Origin: Pseudomonadota bacterium
Lineage (GTDB): Bacteria > Pseudomonadota > Alphaproteobacteria > Micropepsales > Micropepsaceae
Assembly (NCBI GenBank): GCA_018241025.1
Contig: JAFEEQ010000015.1
Span: forward strand, 248,001 to 312,000
Reading direction: 5' to 3'
Length of the DNA: 64,000 nucleotides
A program made the translations under genes and the position numbers. This document shows, one piece after another, positions 20,646 through 31,225 of the stretch. How positions within the stretch are numbered: the stretch's first letter is position 1; every line of letters starts with the position of its first letter. The notes under the pieces are model-generated. The model searched no databases. It was given only the letters and a program-made list of their open reading frames with translations, and was not told the origin of the DNA.

Positions 20646-20900
20646 ATGTCCAAGATCACGATCTACACCACGCCGATCTGCCCGTTTTGTGTGCGGGCCA
20701 AGCAGCTCCTGAAGAAGAAGGGCGCAGCGTTCGACGAGGTCGACGTGTTCATGGACTCCGACGCCCGCGCCGAGATGGAAGAGAAATCCCAGCGCCGCAC
20801 CGTTCCGCAGATTTTCATCGGCGACACCCATGTCGGCGGCTGCGACGACCTCTACGCCCTCGAAAGCGAAGGCAAGCTCGATCCGCTGCTGGCGGGGTAG
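20646..20900 (+). CDS. grxC: Glutaredoxin 3
   Basis: An 84-residue thioredoxin-fold dithiol glutaredoxin with active site TPICPFC (C12, C15), the cis-proline segment RTVPQIFIG and the glutathione-binding GGCDDLYAL. It reduces disulfides and glutathionylated proteins with GSH. The length is standard. It lies 33 bp after comF. Confidence 0.96.
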   Translation: MSKITIYTTPICPFCVRAKQLLKKKGAAFDEVDVFMDSDARAEMEEKSQRRTVPQIFIGDTHVGGCDDLYALESEGKLDPLLAG

Positions 20901-20909
20901 GCCGGTCAG

Positions 20910-21422
20910 ATGACCCTCAGGCTTGCAGCTGTTGCCATGTTGGCGCTCCTGCTGTTGCCAAGCGATGTTTCGTCAGGGCCGGCGGTGTCGGATGCTTTCG
21001 GGACATTCGAACCACCAATGGTGTGGGCACACCGCCACAGCTGCTATTCGCCAGCCCATCGGCGCGAAGACCGTCGCGGGCCGACGTGGAGCTACCGCGA
21101 TCCGCGATCGGGAATCGACTACGTCGTGACGCCTGATCGCATGCACGTGAAGGCGATCGCACCCGGCGGCCGTGTTCTATGGCTGCGAAAGCCTCATGCC
21201 GGCCTGCCGGACTATCGGGTTGCACCAGCGTGCATCGCCCGCATTGGTGTGGACCGTCCATTGCCGACCGGCGTGAAGATCAAATTGACGCGTGCCCGCG
21301 GCGGTTCGTGGATCTTTGGTGAAGGCATATCGGGTCACTACATTTCCCTGACATTCGACAATTCGCAGTTCGGCTATCTCGATGCCAAGACCGGAAAATT
21401 CATCTTTGTCGGCCAGAACTGA
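20910..21422 (+). CDS. Exported hypothetical protein
   Basis: The 170-residue protein has an N-terminal signal peptide (MTLRLAAVAMLALLLLPSDVSSG). The mature part is beta-rich, with RHSCYSPAHRRED and two cysteines that could pair. I recognise no family. It is inserted between grxC and the nitrilase, which are usually adjacent in alphaproteobacteria, so it may be an accessory insertion in a conserved operon. It starts 9 bp after grxC. Confidence 0.7.
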   Translation: MTLRLAAVAMLALLLLPSDVSSGPAVSDAFGTFEPPMVWAHRHSCYSPAHRREDRRGPTWSYRDPRSGIDYVVTPDRMHVKAIAPGGRVLWLRKPHAGLPDYRVAPACIARIGVDRPLPTGVKIKLTRARGGSWIFGEGISGHYISLTFDNSQFGYLDAKTGKFIFVGQN

Positions 21423-21439
21423 CTGCTAAGATCGACGCC

Positions 21440-22261
21440 ATGACCACCTTCAAGGCCGCCTGCGTCCAGCTCCGCTCAACCGACGACGTGGTGGAAAACA
21501 TCCGCACCACCTCCGAACTCATCCGCGAAGCACACGGCAAGGGCGCGGTCTTCGTCGGCACGCCGGAGAACACCACGCTGATGGCGCCCGATGGCGGCGC
21601 CAAGCTCGCCTCGAGCTATGACGAAGCCCGCGATCCCGCGCTGCCGGCCTTCCGCGCGCTCGCCGAAGAGCTCGGCATCTGGCTCCTGATCGGCAGCCTC
21701 GCGATCAAGGTCAGCGAGACCAAGACCGCCAACCGCCAGTTTCTCATCGACCCCAAGGGCCGCATCGCCGCGCGCTACAGCAAGATCCATCTCTTCGATG
21801 TCGATCTTCCCTCGGGCGAGAAGTATCGCGAGTCCAACACCGTTGCGGGCGGTAATGAAGCCGTCCTCGCCGATACGCCCTGGGGCAAGATCGGCATGAC
21901 CATCTGCTACGACATGCGCTTCCCGCAGCTCTATCGCGCGCTCGCGCAGAGCGGCGCCTTCCTGCTCACCGCGCCGTCCGCCTTCACCGAGACCACGGGC
22001 AAGGCGCACTGGCATGTCCTGTTGCGCGCCCGCGCGATCGAGAACGGCGCCTATGTCTTCGCCCCGGCGCAAGGCGGCACCCATGCCAATGGCCGCAAGA
22101 CCTATGGCCACTCGCTGATCGTCGCGCCCTGGGGCGAAATCCTCGCCGAAGGCGGTACCGAGCCCGGCGTGATCCTGGCCGACATCGACACCGCTGCCGT
22201 AACGGATGCGAGGACGCGCGTGCCCAACCTTCAGCACGATCGCCCGTTCACCGGCCCCTGA
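21440..22261 (+). CDS. Carbon-nitrogen hydrolase, Nit1-like (deaminated glutathione amidase)
   Basis: The 273-residue nitrilase-superfamily enzyme has an intact Glu-Lys-Cys triad: E43 in GTPENTT, K115 in YSKIHLFD and C156 in ICYDMRFP. The IHLFDVDLPSGEKYRES context fits the Nit1 branch, which repairs deaminated glutathione by hydrolysing it to alpha-ketoglutarate and Cys-Gly. Its position near grxC fits a glutathione-related role. The exact substrate is inferred from the subfamily. Confidence 0.9.
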   Translation: MTTFKAACVQLRSTDDVVENIRTTSELIREAHGKGAVFVGTPENTTLMAPDGGAKLASSYDEARDPALPAFRALAEELGIWLLIGSLAIKVSETKTANRQFLIDPKGRIAARYSKIHLFDVDLPSGEKYRESNTVAGGNEAVLADTPWGKIGMTICYDMRFPQLYRALAQSGAFLLTAPSAFTETTGKAHWHVLLRARAIENGAYVFAPAQGGTHANGRKTYGHSLIVAPWGEILAEGGTEPGVILADIDTAAVTDARTRVPNLQHDRPFTGP

Positions 22262-22429
22262 TCCTCGGCGTCACCGAACCCGAATTGAGGACTGTGCGGA
22301 ACCGTTCCGCAGCGCGCGACTGGTTAATTCCGGCCCGCTTGCCTAGATGGCGCGACGCAAGATAAAGCGTGGTGCGAGGGGCCAATCCGAATGCGGTCGC
22401 GAGCACCGCATCATGGTCGAGGGCATTCC

Positions 22430-22843
22430 GTGATCGTCTACAATCTGCGCTGTCGCAACGCGCATGAATTCGAAGGCTGGTTTCGCGATTCGACTGCGTT
22501 CGACGAACAGCAGAAAGGCGGCGCGCTGACCTGTCCGGTCTGCGAAAGCCGCAAGGTCGAAAAGGCTATCATGGCGCCCGCCGTCGCCGGCACGAAGAAG
22601 TCCGCGCCTTCAGAAAGCGAAGCGCGGCAGATGCGCCAGTTCATGACGGGCCTGCGCCAGTACGTGCAGAACAACGCCGACTATGTCGGCCCGAACTTCG
22701 CCGAGGAAGCGCGCAAGATCCACTACGGCGAAACCGAGCACCGCCACATCTACGGCGAAGCCACGCTCGAGGAAGCCAAGGAGCTGGTGGAAGAAGGTGT
22801 GGACGTCGCTCCGCTGCCGCCGGACCTGGATGGGGCGAACTAG
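22430..22843 (+). CDS. DUF1178 zinc-ribbon-like protein
   Basis: The 137-residue protein begins VIVYNLRCRNAHEFEGWF, the standard start of the DUF1178 family. C8, H12 and CPVC (C35, C38) form a likely zinc site. The C-terminal half is acidic and helical, with ARKIHYGETEHRHIYGEAT conserved. GAGGG lies 6 bp before the GTG start. The biochemical function is unknown. It commonly follows grxC and the nitrilase gene, as here. Its stop overlaps the convergent acyltransferase gene by 4 bp. Confidence 0.88.
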   Translation: MIVYNLRCRNAHEFEGWFRDSTAFDEQQKGGALTCPVCESRKVEKAIMAPAVAGTKKSAPSESEARQMRQFMTGLRQYVQNNADYVGPNFAEEARKIHYGETEHRHIYGEATLEEAKELVEEGVDVAPLPPDLDGAN

Positions 22844-24006
22844 CCCCGACCCGAAACAGCATTTGCCCCGCCCATTGAAACGCGCATGCCGAGGGCGTGG
22901 CCGAAGGCGATCGCCGGATCCTCGATAACCCGCTTGGTGAACATGGCGATGGTATTTGCCAGCGCAACGGCCAATGCGAAAACCGCTACCAGCCTAAGCG
23001 GCGCGGGCAGATATCCATAGAGTCCGAGGGACTGAAATAACCACTCAATCCCATCCAGAACGATGAAGTGAACGATATAAATGCTGTAACTGGCGCGCCC
23101 GAGTCCGATCGAGAAGCGGTGGACAAGAAGCGGCCTGACAATGCCCTCCATGGCCAAGATGAGCAGAATGAAGGCAAATCCGACAGTCGCCGCTGTGAGT
23201 ACATGGAAGAACAGTCCTTTGGTCCAAAGCAGCAGAAACGTTGCCAGAAAAACGACGAACAAACTCAACCACAGCAGCCCGCCGCCGGTATTCCCGCCGG
23301 ACTTTAGCTTAGGGCCGTGCAAGAAATAGAAAATAAGTCCGATTGCGAACACAGGGGCCTGGGTCGGAAACCAATAATACAGGAACGGTTCGCCGGCGCC
23401 GAAATCGTAGGAACCCGTCGTCAATCGCGAAACGACAGCGGTCGTCGCAAGGCCGGCCGCACCGAAAAGTACCAGAAACCCGATACGAGTCCTGGTTGGC
23501 TTCACCAGCCAAATCAATGGAACGAGTGCGTAGAAAAACATTTCAACCGCAATCGACCAGCCACCTGGAACGACGGAATTGATGGCCGAAGGCACCCAAG
23601 TGTGTACGAAGAAAATGTTGGCGACTATGTCGGACGGCAACGGAAAATGGTCGTGCAGTGGCAAGCCCCAGTGCAGCCGTAGCAACCTGTAAAGTGTATT
23701 GACGAGGATGGCGATGTAGTAGAGTGGCGCGATACGAAAAAACCGTTTGATTAGCCAGCCGAACTGCGGCCGCAGAGAATCACCGAACCGGCGTATATGG
23801 CTTTCATAGGTGAGACTGATCGTCAGTGCGCTGACTATGAAGAAGAGCTGAACGCCGAATCTGCCCAGTCCAGCCAAGTTGCTAAGCACGCCGCCGACAT
23901 GGGCTGTTTGACTGGAGTGAACGAGCACGACACCAAAGATCGCCCAACCGCGCAGAGCGTCAAGCCAGTCGAGTCTTCCGCTAGGTTCCGCTGTCGCCTG
24001 CGCCAT
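22840..24006 (-). CDS. Acyltransferase 3 family membrane protein
   Basis: The 388-residue integral membrane protein has about ten helices. LDWLDALRGWAIFGVVLVHSSQ carries the family's conserved arginine and catalytic-type histidine, and PGGWSIAVEMFFYALVP is the second family landmark. Members O-acylate sugars, polysaccharides or lipids on the membrane. No glycan cluster is adjacent, so the acceptor is unknown. I start at the ATG at 24006, which has GAGGG 9 bp upstream, rather than at 24063. Codon use looks somewhat less GC-biased than in its neighbours, hinting at transfer. Confidence 0.88.
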   Translation of the reverse strand: MAQATAEPSGRLDWLDALRGWAIFGVVLVHSSQTAHVGGVLSNLAGLGRFGVQLFFIVSALTISLTYESHIRRFGDSLRPQFGWLIKRFFRIAPLYYIAILVNTLYRLLRLHWGLPLHDHFPLPSDIVANIFFVHTWVPSAINSVVPGGWSIAVEMFFYALVPLIWLVKPTRTRIGFLVLFGAAGLATTAVVSRLTTGSYDFGAGEPFLYYWFPTQAPVFAIGLIFYFLHGPKLKSGGNTGGGLLWLSLFVVFLATFLLLWTKGLFFHVLTAATVGFAFILLILAMEGIVRPLLVHRFSIGLGRASYSIYIVHFIVLDGIEWLFQSLGLYGYLPAPLRLVAVFALAVALANTIAMFTKRVIEDPAIAFGHALGMRVSMGGANAVSGRG

Positions 24007-24134
24007 TTGTCTTTGCCCTCCGCCGAACGGCAAGCTTAGCAGAAGCGTTGACGCCATAGGCAATACCGGACAGGGAACTGCGGCAGATGTGGCCCGTCTG
24101 AAGTCTCGCGTAGTCGCCGACAGCCAATCGTTTT

Positions 24135-24866
24135 CTACCGGCCCGCCACGATCATGTAGTTCACGTCGGTATCGTCCGACAGGCGCCAGTCCCAGTTCAG
24201 CGGATCGAACGCCACGCCCTGCGTTTTGAGCGGATTGAGACCCGCCCCGACAAGCAGCTGCGTCAACGCCTGCGGCTCGACGAACTTGTTCCAGTCATGC
24301 GTTCCCGGCGGCAGCCAGCGCAGGATGTACTCCGCCCCGATCTTTGCCAGCGCCAGCGACTTCAGCGTCTTGTTGAGCGTCGCCACGAACATCAGCCCGC
24401 CGGGCTTCACCAGCTTCGCGCAGGCCATCAGATAGGCCTTGAGGTCGGCGACATGCTCGACCACTTCCATGTTCAGCACCACGTCGAACGCCGCGCCCGC
24501 CTCGACCAGGATCTCGGCCGAGGCCGCGCGATAGTCGATGTCGAGCCCACCGCTCGCGGCGTGGACCTTCGCAGTCCCGATGTTCTTCTCGGACGGATCG
24601 ACTCCCGTCACCGCGAAACCCAGCCGCCGCATCGGCTCGCAGAGCAATCCGCCGCCGCAGCCGATATCGAGCAGCGCCAGTCCTGCGAAGGGCTTCACGC
24701 CCTGGCGCGCGAAATGCGCAGCCGCCAGGTCGCGGATGAAGCCGAGCCGTACGGGGTTGAACTTGTGCAGCGGCGCGAATTTGCCGGTGGGGTCCCACCA
24801 TTCGGCCGCCATGGCCGAAAACTTGGCGACTTCCGCTGCGTCGACGGTGCTGTCGGTGATGGTCAT
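24135..24866 (-). CDS. ubiG: Ubiquinone biosynthesis O-methyltransferase
   Basis: Performs both SAM-dependent O-methylations of ubiquinone synthesis. The 243-residue protein shows [29 protein letters not shown], motif [25 protein letters not shown], the post-II region [10 protein letters not shown] and [12 protein letters not shown], all typical of UbiG. I start at the ATG at 24866; the longer open frame overlaps the divergent lysC. The divergent lysC neighbour is a common alphaproteobacterial pairing. Confidence 0.95.
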   Translation of the reverse strand: MTITDSTVDAAEVAKFSAMAAEWWDPTGKFAPLHKFNPVRLGFIRDLAAAHFARQGVKPFAGLALLDIGCGGGLLCEPMRRLGFAVTGVDPSEKNIGTAKVHAASGGLDIDYRAASAEILVEAGAAFDVVLNMEVVEHVADLKAYLMACAKLVKPGGLMFVATLNKTLKSLALAKIGAEYILRWLPPGTHDWNKFVEPQALTQLLVGAGLNPLKTQGVAFDPLNWDWRLSDDTDVNYMIVAGR

Positions 24867-24981
24867 GTCGAACAGTCTACCCGTACGGGACATGATGGGG
24901 GAGGGGGCGCGAATGGCGCATTGAGCGGCAAGGCGCCGCCGTCTATGAAGGCCCGAGAACAGACACCCCAGCGGACGGCAT

Positions 24982-26229
24982 ATGGCGAAGATCGCGATGA
25001 AATTCGGCGGCACCTCGGTGGCCGACATCGAACGCATCCGCCATGTCGCGACCCTGGTGAAGAAGGAACGCGACCGTGGCAATGAAGTCGCTGTCGTCGT
25101 CTCCGCCATGGCCGGCGAAACCAACAAGCTCGTCGCCTGGACCAACGACGCCGCGACCCCGCCTGGCTCCAACAAGCACCCACTGCCCGACCAGCGCGAA
25201 TACGACGTGGTCGTCGCCGCCGGCGAGCAGATCACCTCCGGCCTCCTCGCCATCGCGCTTGGCGCCATCGGCGTGCCGGCGCGGTCCTGGATGGGCTGGC
25301 AGGTCCCGATCCTCACCAGTGCGACCCACGGCTCGGCCCGTATCGAAGGCGTCGACGGCGAGATGATGAACGAGAGCCTCGCCAAGGGCGAGGTCGCCGT
25401 CGTGGCCGGATTCCAGGGCGTCGCCCCGCATGACCGCATCTCGACCCTCGGCCGCGGCGGCTCCGACACCTCCGCCGTCGCCATCGCCGCAGGCCTCAAG
25501 GCCGACCGTTGCGACATCTACACCGACGTCGATGGTGTCTATACTACCGACCCGCGCATCGTTCCGAAGGCGCGCCGGCTGGAAAAGATCAGCTTCGAGG
25601 AAATGCTCGAAATGGCCTCGCTCGGCTCGAAGGTCCTGCAGACCCGCTCGGTCGAAATCGCCATGCTTCATCGCGTGCCCACCCGCGTGCTATCGACCTT
25701 CGATCCCGACCGCGGCGGCACGCTTCTCTGTGACGAGGACGAAATCGTGGAAAAGAAACCGGTCACCGGCATCGCCTACAGCCGCGACGAGGCGAAGATC
25801 ACACTTATGAAGATCCCGGACCGTCCGGGCATCGCCGCGGCGATCTTCGGCCCGCTCGCGGATGCCGGCGTGAACGTCGACATGATCGTCCAGAACGTCT
25901 CCGAAGACGGCAAGCGCACCGACCTGACCTTCACCGTCACCCGTGGCGAACTCGCGCGCGCATTGGCCGCGATCGAGAAGGCCAGCGAGCATATCGGCTA
26001 TCGCGAACTCACCCAGGACGCCAACGTCGCCAAGGTCTCGATCATCGGCATCGGCATGCGCGCCCATCCCGGCGTCGCCCAGACGATGTTCCGCACGCTC
26101 AGCGAAAAAGGCATCAACATCCAGGTCATCTCGACCAGCGAGATCAAGGTCTCCGTGCTGATCGCGGAGGAATACGTCGAGCTCGCGGTGCGCGCGCTGC
26201 ATTCGGCCTACGAACTGGATGTCGCCTAG
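24982..26229 (+). CDS. lysC: Aspartate kinase
   Basis: Phosphorylates aspartate, opening the Lys/Thr/Met pathway. The 415-residue protein has kinase motif KFGGTSVAD at 7-15, [26 protein letters not shown] and two C-terminal ACT domains (about 265-335 and 345-410) that should give feedback control by lysine and threonine. The length is usual for the LysC-type single-function enzyme. ptsP begins 26 bp downstream. Confidence 0.97.
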   Translation: MAKIAMKFGGTSVADIERIRHVATLVKKERDRGNEVAVVVSAMAGETNKLVAWTNDAATPPGSNKHPLPDQREYDVVVAAGEQITSGLLAIALGAIGVPARSWMGWQVPILTSATHGSARIEGVDGEMMNESLAKGEVAVVAGFQGVAPHDRISTLGRGGSDTSAVAIAAGLKADRCDIYTDVDGVYTTDPRIVPKARRLEKISFEEMLEMASLGSKVLQTRSVEIAMLHRVPTRVLSTFDPDRGGTLLCDEDEIVEKKPVTGIAYSRDEAKITLMKIPDRPGIAAAIFGPLADAGVNVDMIVQNVSEDGKRTDLTFTVTRGELARALAAIEKASEHIGYRELTQDANVAKVSIIGIGMRAHPGVAQTMFRTLSEKGINIQVISTSEIKVSVLIAEEYVELAVRALHSAYELDVA

Positions 26230-26255
26230 ATGACGATGCGCGAAGGACAGGGCTG

Positions 26256-28514
26256 ATGCCGGTCGCGGCGCTTGGACCGCGACACCTGCTGCGCCGCCTG
26301 CGCGAGATCATGGCGGAGCAGACCTCCGCCCAGACGCGGCTCGACAAGCTCGTCACCATCATCGCGACCAACATGGTCGCCGAAGTCTGCTCGATCTATC
26401 TGCGCCGCGCCGGCAAGGCGCTCGAACTCTTCGCGACCGAAGGCCTCAACCGGGACGCGGTGCACAACACCCGCATGAAGGAAGGCGAGGGCCTCGTCGG
26501 CCTCGTCGCCGAAACCGCCGAGCCGGTGAACCTGTCCGACGCGCCCTCCGATCCGCGCTTCTCCTATCGTCCAGAGACGGGCGAAGATCCCTACAAATCC
26601 TTCCTCGGCGTGCCGATCGTGCGCGGCGGCCAGGTCTTCGGCGTTCTCACCGTCCAGAACCGCGCCGCGGTCCAATACGCCGAAGAGGAAGTCGAGGCGC
26701 TCCAGACCGTCGCCATGGTCTTGGCCGAGGTCGTCGCCCAGGGCGGCCTGTTCAAGATCAGCGAACTCGACGAACCCGAACTGCGCATCGACCGCCCGCG
26801 CCGCTTCCAGGGCGAGGGCCTGTCGGATGGCGTCGCCATCGGCCATGTCGTGCTGCACGAGCCGCGCGTGAAGGTCGAGCGCATGATCGCCGACAATCCG
26901 CAGGAAGAGCTGACCCGCCTCGAAGAGGCCATTGGTTCGCTGCGCGATTCCGTCGACGAGATGCTCGACTCGAGCGAACTCGATCTCACCGGCGAGGGCA
27001 GGGAGGTCATCGAGACCTATCGCCTTTTCGCCCATGACCAGGGCTGGCGCCAGCGGATGCGCGACGCGATCCGCACCGGCCTCACGGCCGAAGCGGCAGT
27101 GGAACGCATTCAGGACGAGATGCGCGTCCGCGTGCAGCGTCTCGACGATCCGGTATTGCGCGAACGCCTGCACGATCTCGACGATCTCGCCCGCCGCCTC
27201 CTGCGCCATCTCACCGGCGAGGCCCAGGTGCAGGATCTTCCCCTGAACGCCATCGTCATCGCCCGCGGCATGGGACCGGCCGAACTGCTGGACTATCGCC
27301 GCGACCGTCTCGTCGGCCTCGTGCTCGAAGAGGCCGCGACCACCAGCCATGTCGCCATTGTCGCCCGCTCGATGGGCTTGCCGCTGATCGGTTCCGTCGA
27401 AGGCATCACGGATGCCGCTCGTCTCGCCGACGGCATCGTGGTCGATGGCGAAACCGGCGAGCTTCACCTGCGGCCCCAGCCGGAGATCGTTGCCGCTTTC
27501 GAGGCCAAGCGCAGCCTCGGCGAGCAGATCCGCGCCCGCTTCGCCGCGATTAAGGACTTGCCGGCCGTCACCAAGGATGGCGTTCCAATTCAGCTGATGA
27601 TGAATGCCGGCCTCGCGCTCGACATGCCGCATCTCGATCAGTCCGGAGCCGACGGCATCGGCCTGTTCCGTACCGAGCTCCAGTTCATGATCGGCGAAAC
27701 AATGCCGCGCTTGCTGGACCAGGTAACGTTCTACCGCGAAATCCTCGATTCCGCCGGCGAAAAGCCCGTCGTGTTTCGCACCCTCGACCTCGGCGGCGAC
27801 AAGGTGCTCCCTTACGCGCGCTGGGAACGCGAGGAGAATCCGGCCCTCGGCTGGCGCGCGATACGCATTGCGCTCGATCGTCCTGCGCTGCTGCGTTACC
27901 AGGTTCGCGCCATGCTGATGGCCGCCGCCGGACGCACCCTGCGCATCCTCTTGCCGATGGTGTCGGACGTCGACGAGTTCAACCGCGCCCGCGCGTTGGT
28001 CGACCGCGAGACCGAACGTGCGCGCCTGCTCGGCCTCGAACGTCCGCGCCAGATCCTCGTCGGCGCGATGCTGGAAGTCCCCTCGCTCGCTTTCATGCTG
28101 CCGCAGCTCATGCGCTCGGCGGATTTCGTTTCGATCGGATCGAACGATCTTCTCTCTTTCGCCTTTGCAGTCGACCGCACCAACCCGCGCGTCGCCAAGC
28201 GCTACGATCCGCTCAATCCCGCCTCGCTCTATCTCATCCGGCTGATCGTGCGCAGCGCCGCCGAGGCGCATGGCGAACTTTCGCTTTGCGGTGAGATGGC
28301 AGGTAAGCCGCTCGATGCGATGGCACTGCTCGGCCTTGGCCTGCGCACGTTGTCGATGCATCCCGCCAACATTGGTCCTATCAAGCTGATGATCCGCAGC
28401 ATGGACCTGCGCGAAGTCTCGCCCTTCGTCGAAAAGCTTTGCGGGCGGACCGACCACAGTCTGCGCACACGGCTCGCAGCTTTCGCGGCAGAGCGCGGAA
28501 TCGCCTTGAAGTAG
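26256..28514 (+). CDS. ptsP: PTS-Ntr phosphoenolpyruvate-protein phosphotransferase (EI-Ntr)
   Basis: First enzyme of the nitrogen phosphotransferase system, passing phosphate from PEP to NPr (PtsO) and then EIIA-Ntr (PtsN). The 752 residues have an N-terminal GAF domain (about 20-160), which in this family senses glutamine, and an EI core with the phosphohistidine near H365 in TTSHVAIVARSMGLPLIG. The C-terminal PEP-binding domain has FRTLDLGGDK and VSIGSNDL. AAGGACAGGG precedes the ATG. The lysC-ptsP order is typical of alphaproteobacteria. Confidence 0.97.
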   Translation: MPVAALGPRHLLRRLREIMAEQTSAQTRLDKLVTIIATNMVAEVCSIYLRRAGKALELFATEGLNRDAVHNTRMKEGEGLVGLVAETAEPVNLSDAPSDPRFSYRPETGEDPYKSFLGVPIVRGGQVFGVLTVQNRAAVQYAEEEVEALQTVAMVLAEVVAQGGLFKISELDEPELRIDRPRRFQGEGLSDGVAIGHVVLHEPRVKVERMIADNPQEELTRLEEAIGSLRDSVDEMLDSSELDLTGEGREVIETYRLFAHDQGWRQRMRDAIRTGLTAEAAVERIQDEMRVRVQRLDDPVLRERLHDLDDLARRLLRHLTGEAQVQDLPLNAIVIARGMGPAELLDYRRDRLVGLVLEEAATTSHVAIVARSMGLPLIGSVEGITDAARLADGIVVDGETGELHLRPQPEIVAAFEAKRSLGEQIRARFAAIKDLPAVTKDGVPIQLMMNAGLALDMPHLDQSGADGIGLFRTELQFMIGETMPRLLDQVTFYREILDSAGEKPVVFRTLDLGGDKVLPYARWEREENPALGWRAIRIALDRPALLRYQVRAMLMAAAGRTLRILLPMVSDVDEFNRARALVDRETERARLLGLERPRQILVGAMLEVPSLAFMLPQLMRSADFVSIGSNDLLSFAFAVDRTNPRVAKRYDPLNPASLYLIRLIVRSAAEAHGELSLCGEMAGKPLDAMALLGLGLRTLSMHPANIGPIKLMIRSMDLREVSPFVEKLCGRTDHSLRTRLAAFAAERGIALK

Positions 28515-28632
28515 GCGGTGGAACTTTCGCCTCCGGCGACAAATTATCGTTACCGGGTTTCTATCGCTTGATTTCCCTTGGGCGCTGCACCATTGATCTG
28601 CCGCTCATCGGATAATGAAAAGAGGGCTTCGA

Positions 28633-28965
28633 ATGCGTTCTGTTCTGTTTGGAGTTGCGGCTGTTGCGGCGTTCGGCATGTCGCTTGCCGTTGCACAGGC
28701 CCAAGCCGTTCCAGAAACCACGCCGCCGTCCACGACGGCTGCTCCCGCTGCCGCACCGACCGACACGGCCGTTGCGCCGTCTCCCACTGCCGCCGATCCC
28801 GACAAGATCATTTGCCGCGATCTTCCGCCGCCGACCGGCTCACGCCTCGGCGGGCGTCGCATCTGCGCGCCGAAATCGGCATGGGACCAGCGCGCCCGTG
28901 AAGACCAGGATGCGATCAGCCGTGGTCAGGACCGTGGCAGCCGCGGCGGTGGCTCGTCGCTCTGA
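28633..28965 (+). CDS. Small exported protein of unknown function
   Basis: The 110-residue protein has a signal peptide (MRSVLFGVAAVAAFGMSLAVAQAQA), then a Pro/Thr/Ala-rich linker and a short C-terminal motif with two cysteines (KIICRDLPPPTGSRLGGRR followed by ICAPKSAWDQR). Small periplasmic proteins with this Cys-containing ending occur in several alphaproteobacteria. No function is known to me. I chose the ATG at 28633 over 28615 because GAGGG sits 6 bp upstream of it. Confidence 0.75.
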   Translation: MRSVLFGVAAVAAFGMSLAVAQAQAVPETTPPSTTAAPAAAPTDTAVAPSPTAADPDKIICRDLPPPTGSRLGGRRICAPKSAWDQRAREDQDAISRGQDRGSRGGGSSL

Positions 28966-29061
28966 GCAGGCCGGGTCGGCCTCCTCCAAAGGGGCCGCCT
29001 ATTTGCCGGGATTCAAAGATTTGGCTGGCAGGTTTGCGGCGCAGCGGATATTGCTCTGCCG

Positions 29062-30060
29062 ATGACCAAGGTTACGCGCCTTACCCTTGATGACGGCGGA
29101 AACATACGGAGCCGCCGCATCCATTTGCGCGAGATTTCCGGCGACAGCGACGCGCCGCTGGAGACCGTCGGCCAGGATTTGCGCGCCGCCAGGCTGCGCC
29201 GCGGCGACGATCTGGCGACCGTCTCGAAAGCCCTGAAAATCCGCAAGGATCATCTGGAGGCCATCGAGGAAGACCGCCTGGAGCAGCTTCCCGGCCGGAC
29301 CTATGCCATCGGCTTCGTGCGCACCTATGCCGACTATCTCGGCCTGGATACGGCCCAATGCCTCGAGCGCTTCAAGGCCGAAATCGCCGGACGCTCCGAC
29401 ACCGAGACGCCGGCAACCGTCCAGGTTATTGAAGAGGACGAACACAAGCGCCTGCCGCAGGGCTGGAAGATTATCGCCGGCGCGATCGTGATCCTGATGC
29501 TCTGGGGTGCCTGGTACGTCCTGTCCAACACCGGCTCCATGATGCCGCAGACAGAGGCTCCTCCCGCCGAACCGAAGCCGGTTGCGGCCAAGGTGGTTCC
29601 GCCGTCTCCCGCCCAGGCTGCACCGACCACGGTCGATCCGGGACCGGGCATGATTGCCGGCCAGACCGTCGCCAATGACGCGACCATCCCAGGACAACCA
29701 CCGGACACCGCAGCGAGCGCAACTCCGCTGGAGCAACCTTTGCCGCCCGGCCAGTCATATGGCCTGGGCAATGCCGGATCCCGCGTCGTGCTCCGTGTCC
29801 ACCAGCCCGCCCGTGTACTGGTTCTCGGTCCGGCGCCCGAGCGCAAGGTCTACATGAACCGCACGCTTCAGCCCGGCGATACCTACCGGGTGCCCAATTC
29901 CGTCGGCCTGACGTTAACCACATCGAATGCCAGCGCGGTCGAACTCGACCTCGACGGCCAGCCGATGGGCTATGCTGGCAAGGGTACGGGCGTGGTCGAG
30001 TCGCTGTCGCTCGATCCGCAGTCCATCTTCGACCGCTCGAACGGAGGTTCGGGACAATGA
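29062..30060 (+). CDS. RodZ-like helix-turn-helix membrane protein
   Basis: The 332-residue protein has a cytoplasmic Cro/CI-type helix-turn-helix (about 35-105: [35 protein letters not shown]), one membrane helix (about 132-154), a Pro/Ala-rich periplasmic linker and a C-terminal DUF4115-like beta domain (about 235-320). This is the RodZ architecture; RodZ links MreB to cell-wall elongation. It lies directly before ispG with a 4-bp overlap, as in many alphaproteobacteria. Confidence 0.87.
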   Translation: MTKVTRLTLDDGGNIRSRRIHLREISGDSDAPLETVGQDLRAARLRRGDDLATVSKALKIRKDHLEAIEEDRLEQLPGRTYAIGFVRTYADYLGLDTAQCLERFKAEIAGRSDTETPATVQVIEEDEHKRLPQGWKIIAGAIVILMLWGAWYVLSNTGSMMPQTEAPPAEPKPVAAKVVPPSPAQAAPTTVDPGPGMIAGQTVANDATIPGQPPDTAASATPLEQPLPPGQSYGLGNAGSRVVLRVHQPARVLVLGPAPERKVYMNRTLQPGDTYRVPNSVGLTLTTSNASAVELDLDGQPMGYAGKGTGVVESLSLDPQSIFDRSNGGSGQ

Positions 30061-31202
30061 GCATCCGCGCTTATCGCGATATCCACCGCCGCAAGTCGCG
30101 GCAGATCATGGTCGGCAAGGTGCCGGTCGGCGGCGACGCCCCGATCACCGTCCAAACCATGACCAACACCGTCACCGGCGACGCCCGCGCGACCATCGAC
30201 CAGATCCGCCGGGTCGAAGAAGCCGGCGCCGATATCGTGCGTGTGAGCTGCCCGGACGAAGACGCCACCAAGGCGATGAAGGCGATCACCCGTGCCGCCT
30301 CGATCCCGGTCGTCGCCGACATCCACTTCCACTACAAGCGCGCCATCGAGGCCGCCGTGAACGGCGCCGCCTGTCTGCGCATCAATCCCGGCAATATCGG
30401 TTCCGCCGCACGCGTGAAGGAAGTCGTCCAGGCCGCCAAGGATCACGGCTGTTCGATGCGCATCGGCGTCAATGCCGGCAGCCTCGAAAAGGAATTGCTC
30501 GAGAAGTACGGTGAGCCGTGTCCCGAGGCGATGGTCGAAAGCGCGATGAACCACGCCAAGATTCTCGATGATCTCGATTTCCGCGAATACAAGATCTCGG
30601 TGAAGGCCTCCGATCCGTTCCTCGCCGTCGCCGCTTATCAGTCGCTTGCCGAAGCGGTCGATTGCCCGATCCATCTCGGCATCACCGAGGCCGGCGGAAT
30701 GATCGCAGGCACGGTGAAGTCCTCCATCGGCATGGGCATGCTCCTGTGGAGCGGCATCGGGGATACCATCCGCGTCTCGCTCTCCGCCGAGCCCGAGGAA
30801 GAAGTCCGCGTCGGCTTCGACATCCTCAAGAGCCTCAACCTGCGCCATCGCGGCGTGAACATCATCTCCTGCCCGTCCTGCGCCCGTCAGGGCTTCGAGG
30901 TCATCAAGACCGTCGAAGTTTTGGAGAAGCGGCTGAAGCACATCACCACGCCGATGTCGCTCTCGATCATCGGCTGCGTCGTCAACGGACCGGGCGAAGC
31001 GCGCGAGACCGATCTCGGCTTCACCGGCGGCGGCGCCGGCAAGGGCCACGGTCAGGTCTATCTCAACGGCGAGCCGAAATATCGTCTCGACAACAAGGAC
31101 CTTGTCGAGCACATCGTCGAGCTTTGCGAAAAGAAGGCCGCCGAGATCGAAGCCGCCCGCGGCAACTCGGACGCCAAGGCCGCGCTCGAACCGGCGCAGT
31201 AG
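30057..31202 (+). CDS. ispG: 4-hydroxy-3-methylbut-2-enyl diphosphate synthase
   Basis: Penultimate step of the MEP isoprenoid pathway, a [4Fe-4S] enzyme. The 381 residues have the TIM-barrel part ([23 protein letters not shown]) and the C-terminal cluster-binding part with SCPSCARQG and [12 protein letters not shown] supplying the cysteines. The ATG overlaps the RodZ-like stop. The length fits the bacterial form lacking the plant-type insert. Confidence 0.98.
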   Translation: MSIRAYRDIHRRKSRQIMVGKVPVGGDAPITVQTMTNTVTGDARATIDQIRRVEEAGADIVRVSCPDEDATKAMKAITRAASIPVVADIHFHYKRAIEAAVNGAACLRINPGNIGSAARVKEVVQAAKDHGCSMRIGVNAGSLEKELLEKYGEPCPEAMVESAMNHAKILDDLDFREYKISVKASDPFLAVAAYQSLAEAVDCPIHLGITEAGGMIAGTVKSSIGMGMLLWSGIGDTIRVSLSAEPEEEVRVGFDILKSLNLRHRGVNIISCPSCARQGFEVIKTVEVLEKRLKHITTPMSLSIIGCVVNGPGEARETDLGFTGGGAGKGHGQVYLNGEPKYRLDNKDLVEHIVELCEKKAAEIEAARGNSDAKAALEPAQ

Positions 31203-31225
31203 CGATGCAGATTGCGCTCCCATTC

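Noticed and set aside
22350..22432. 28-codon frame before DUF1178
   Set aside because: Overlaps the DUF1178 start and has no independent support; most likely leader sequence.
26226..28457. 743-codon minus-strand open frame
   Set aside because: Complete antisense shadow of ptsP.
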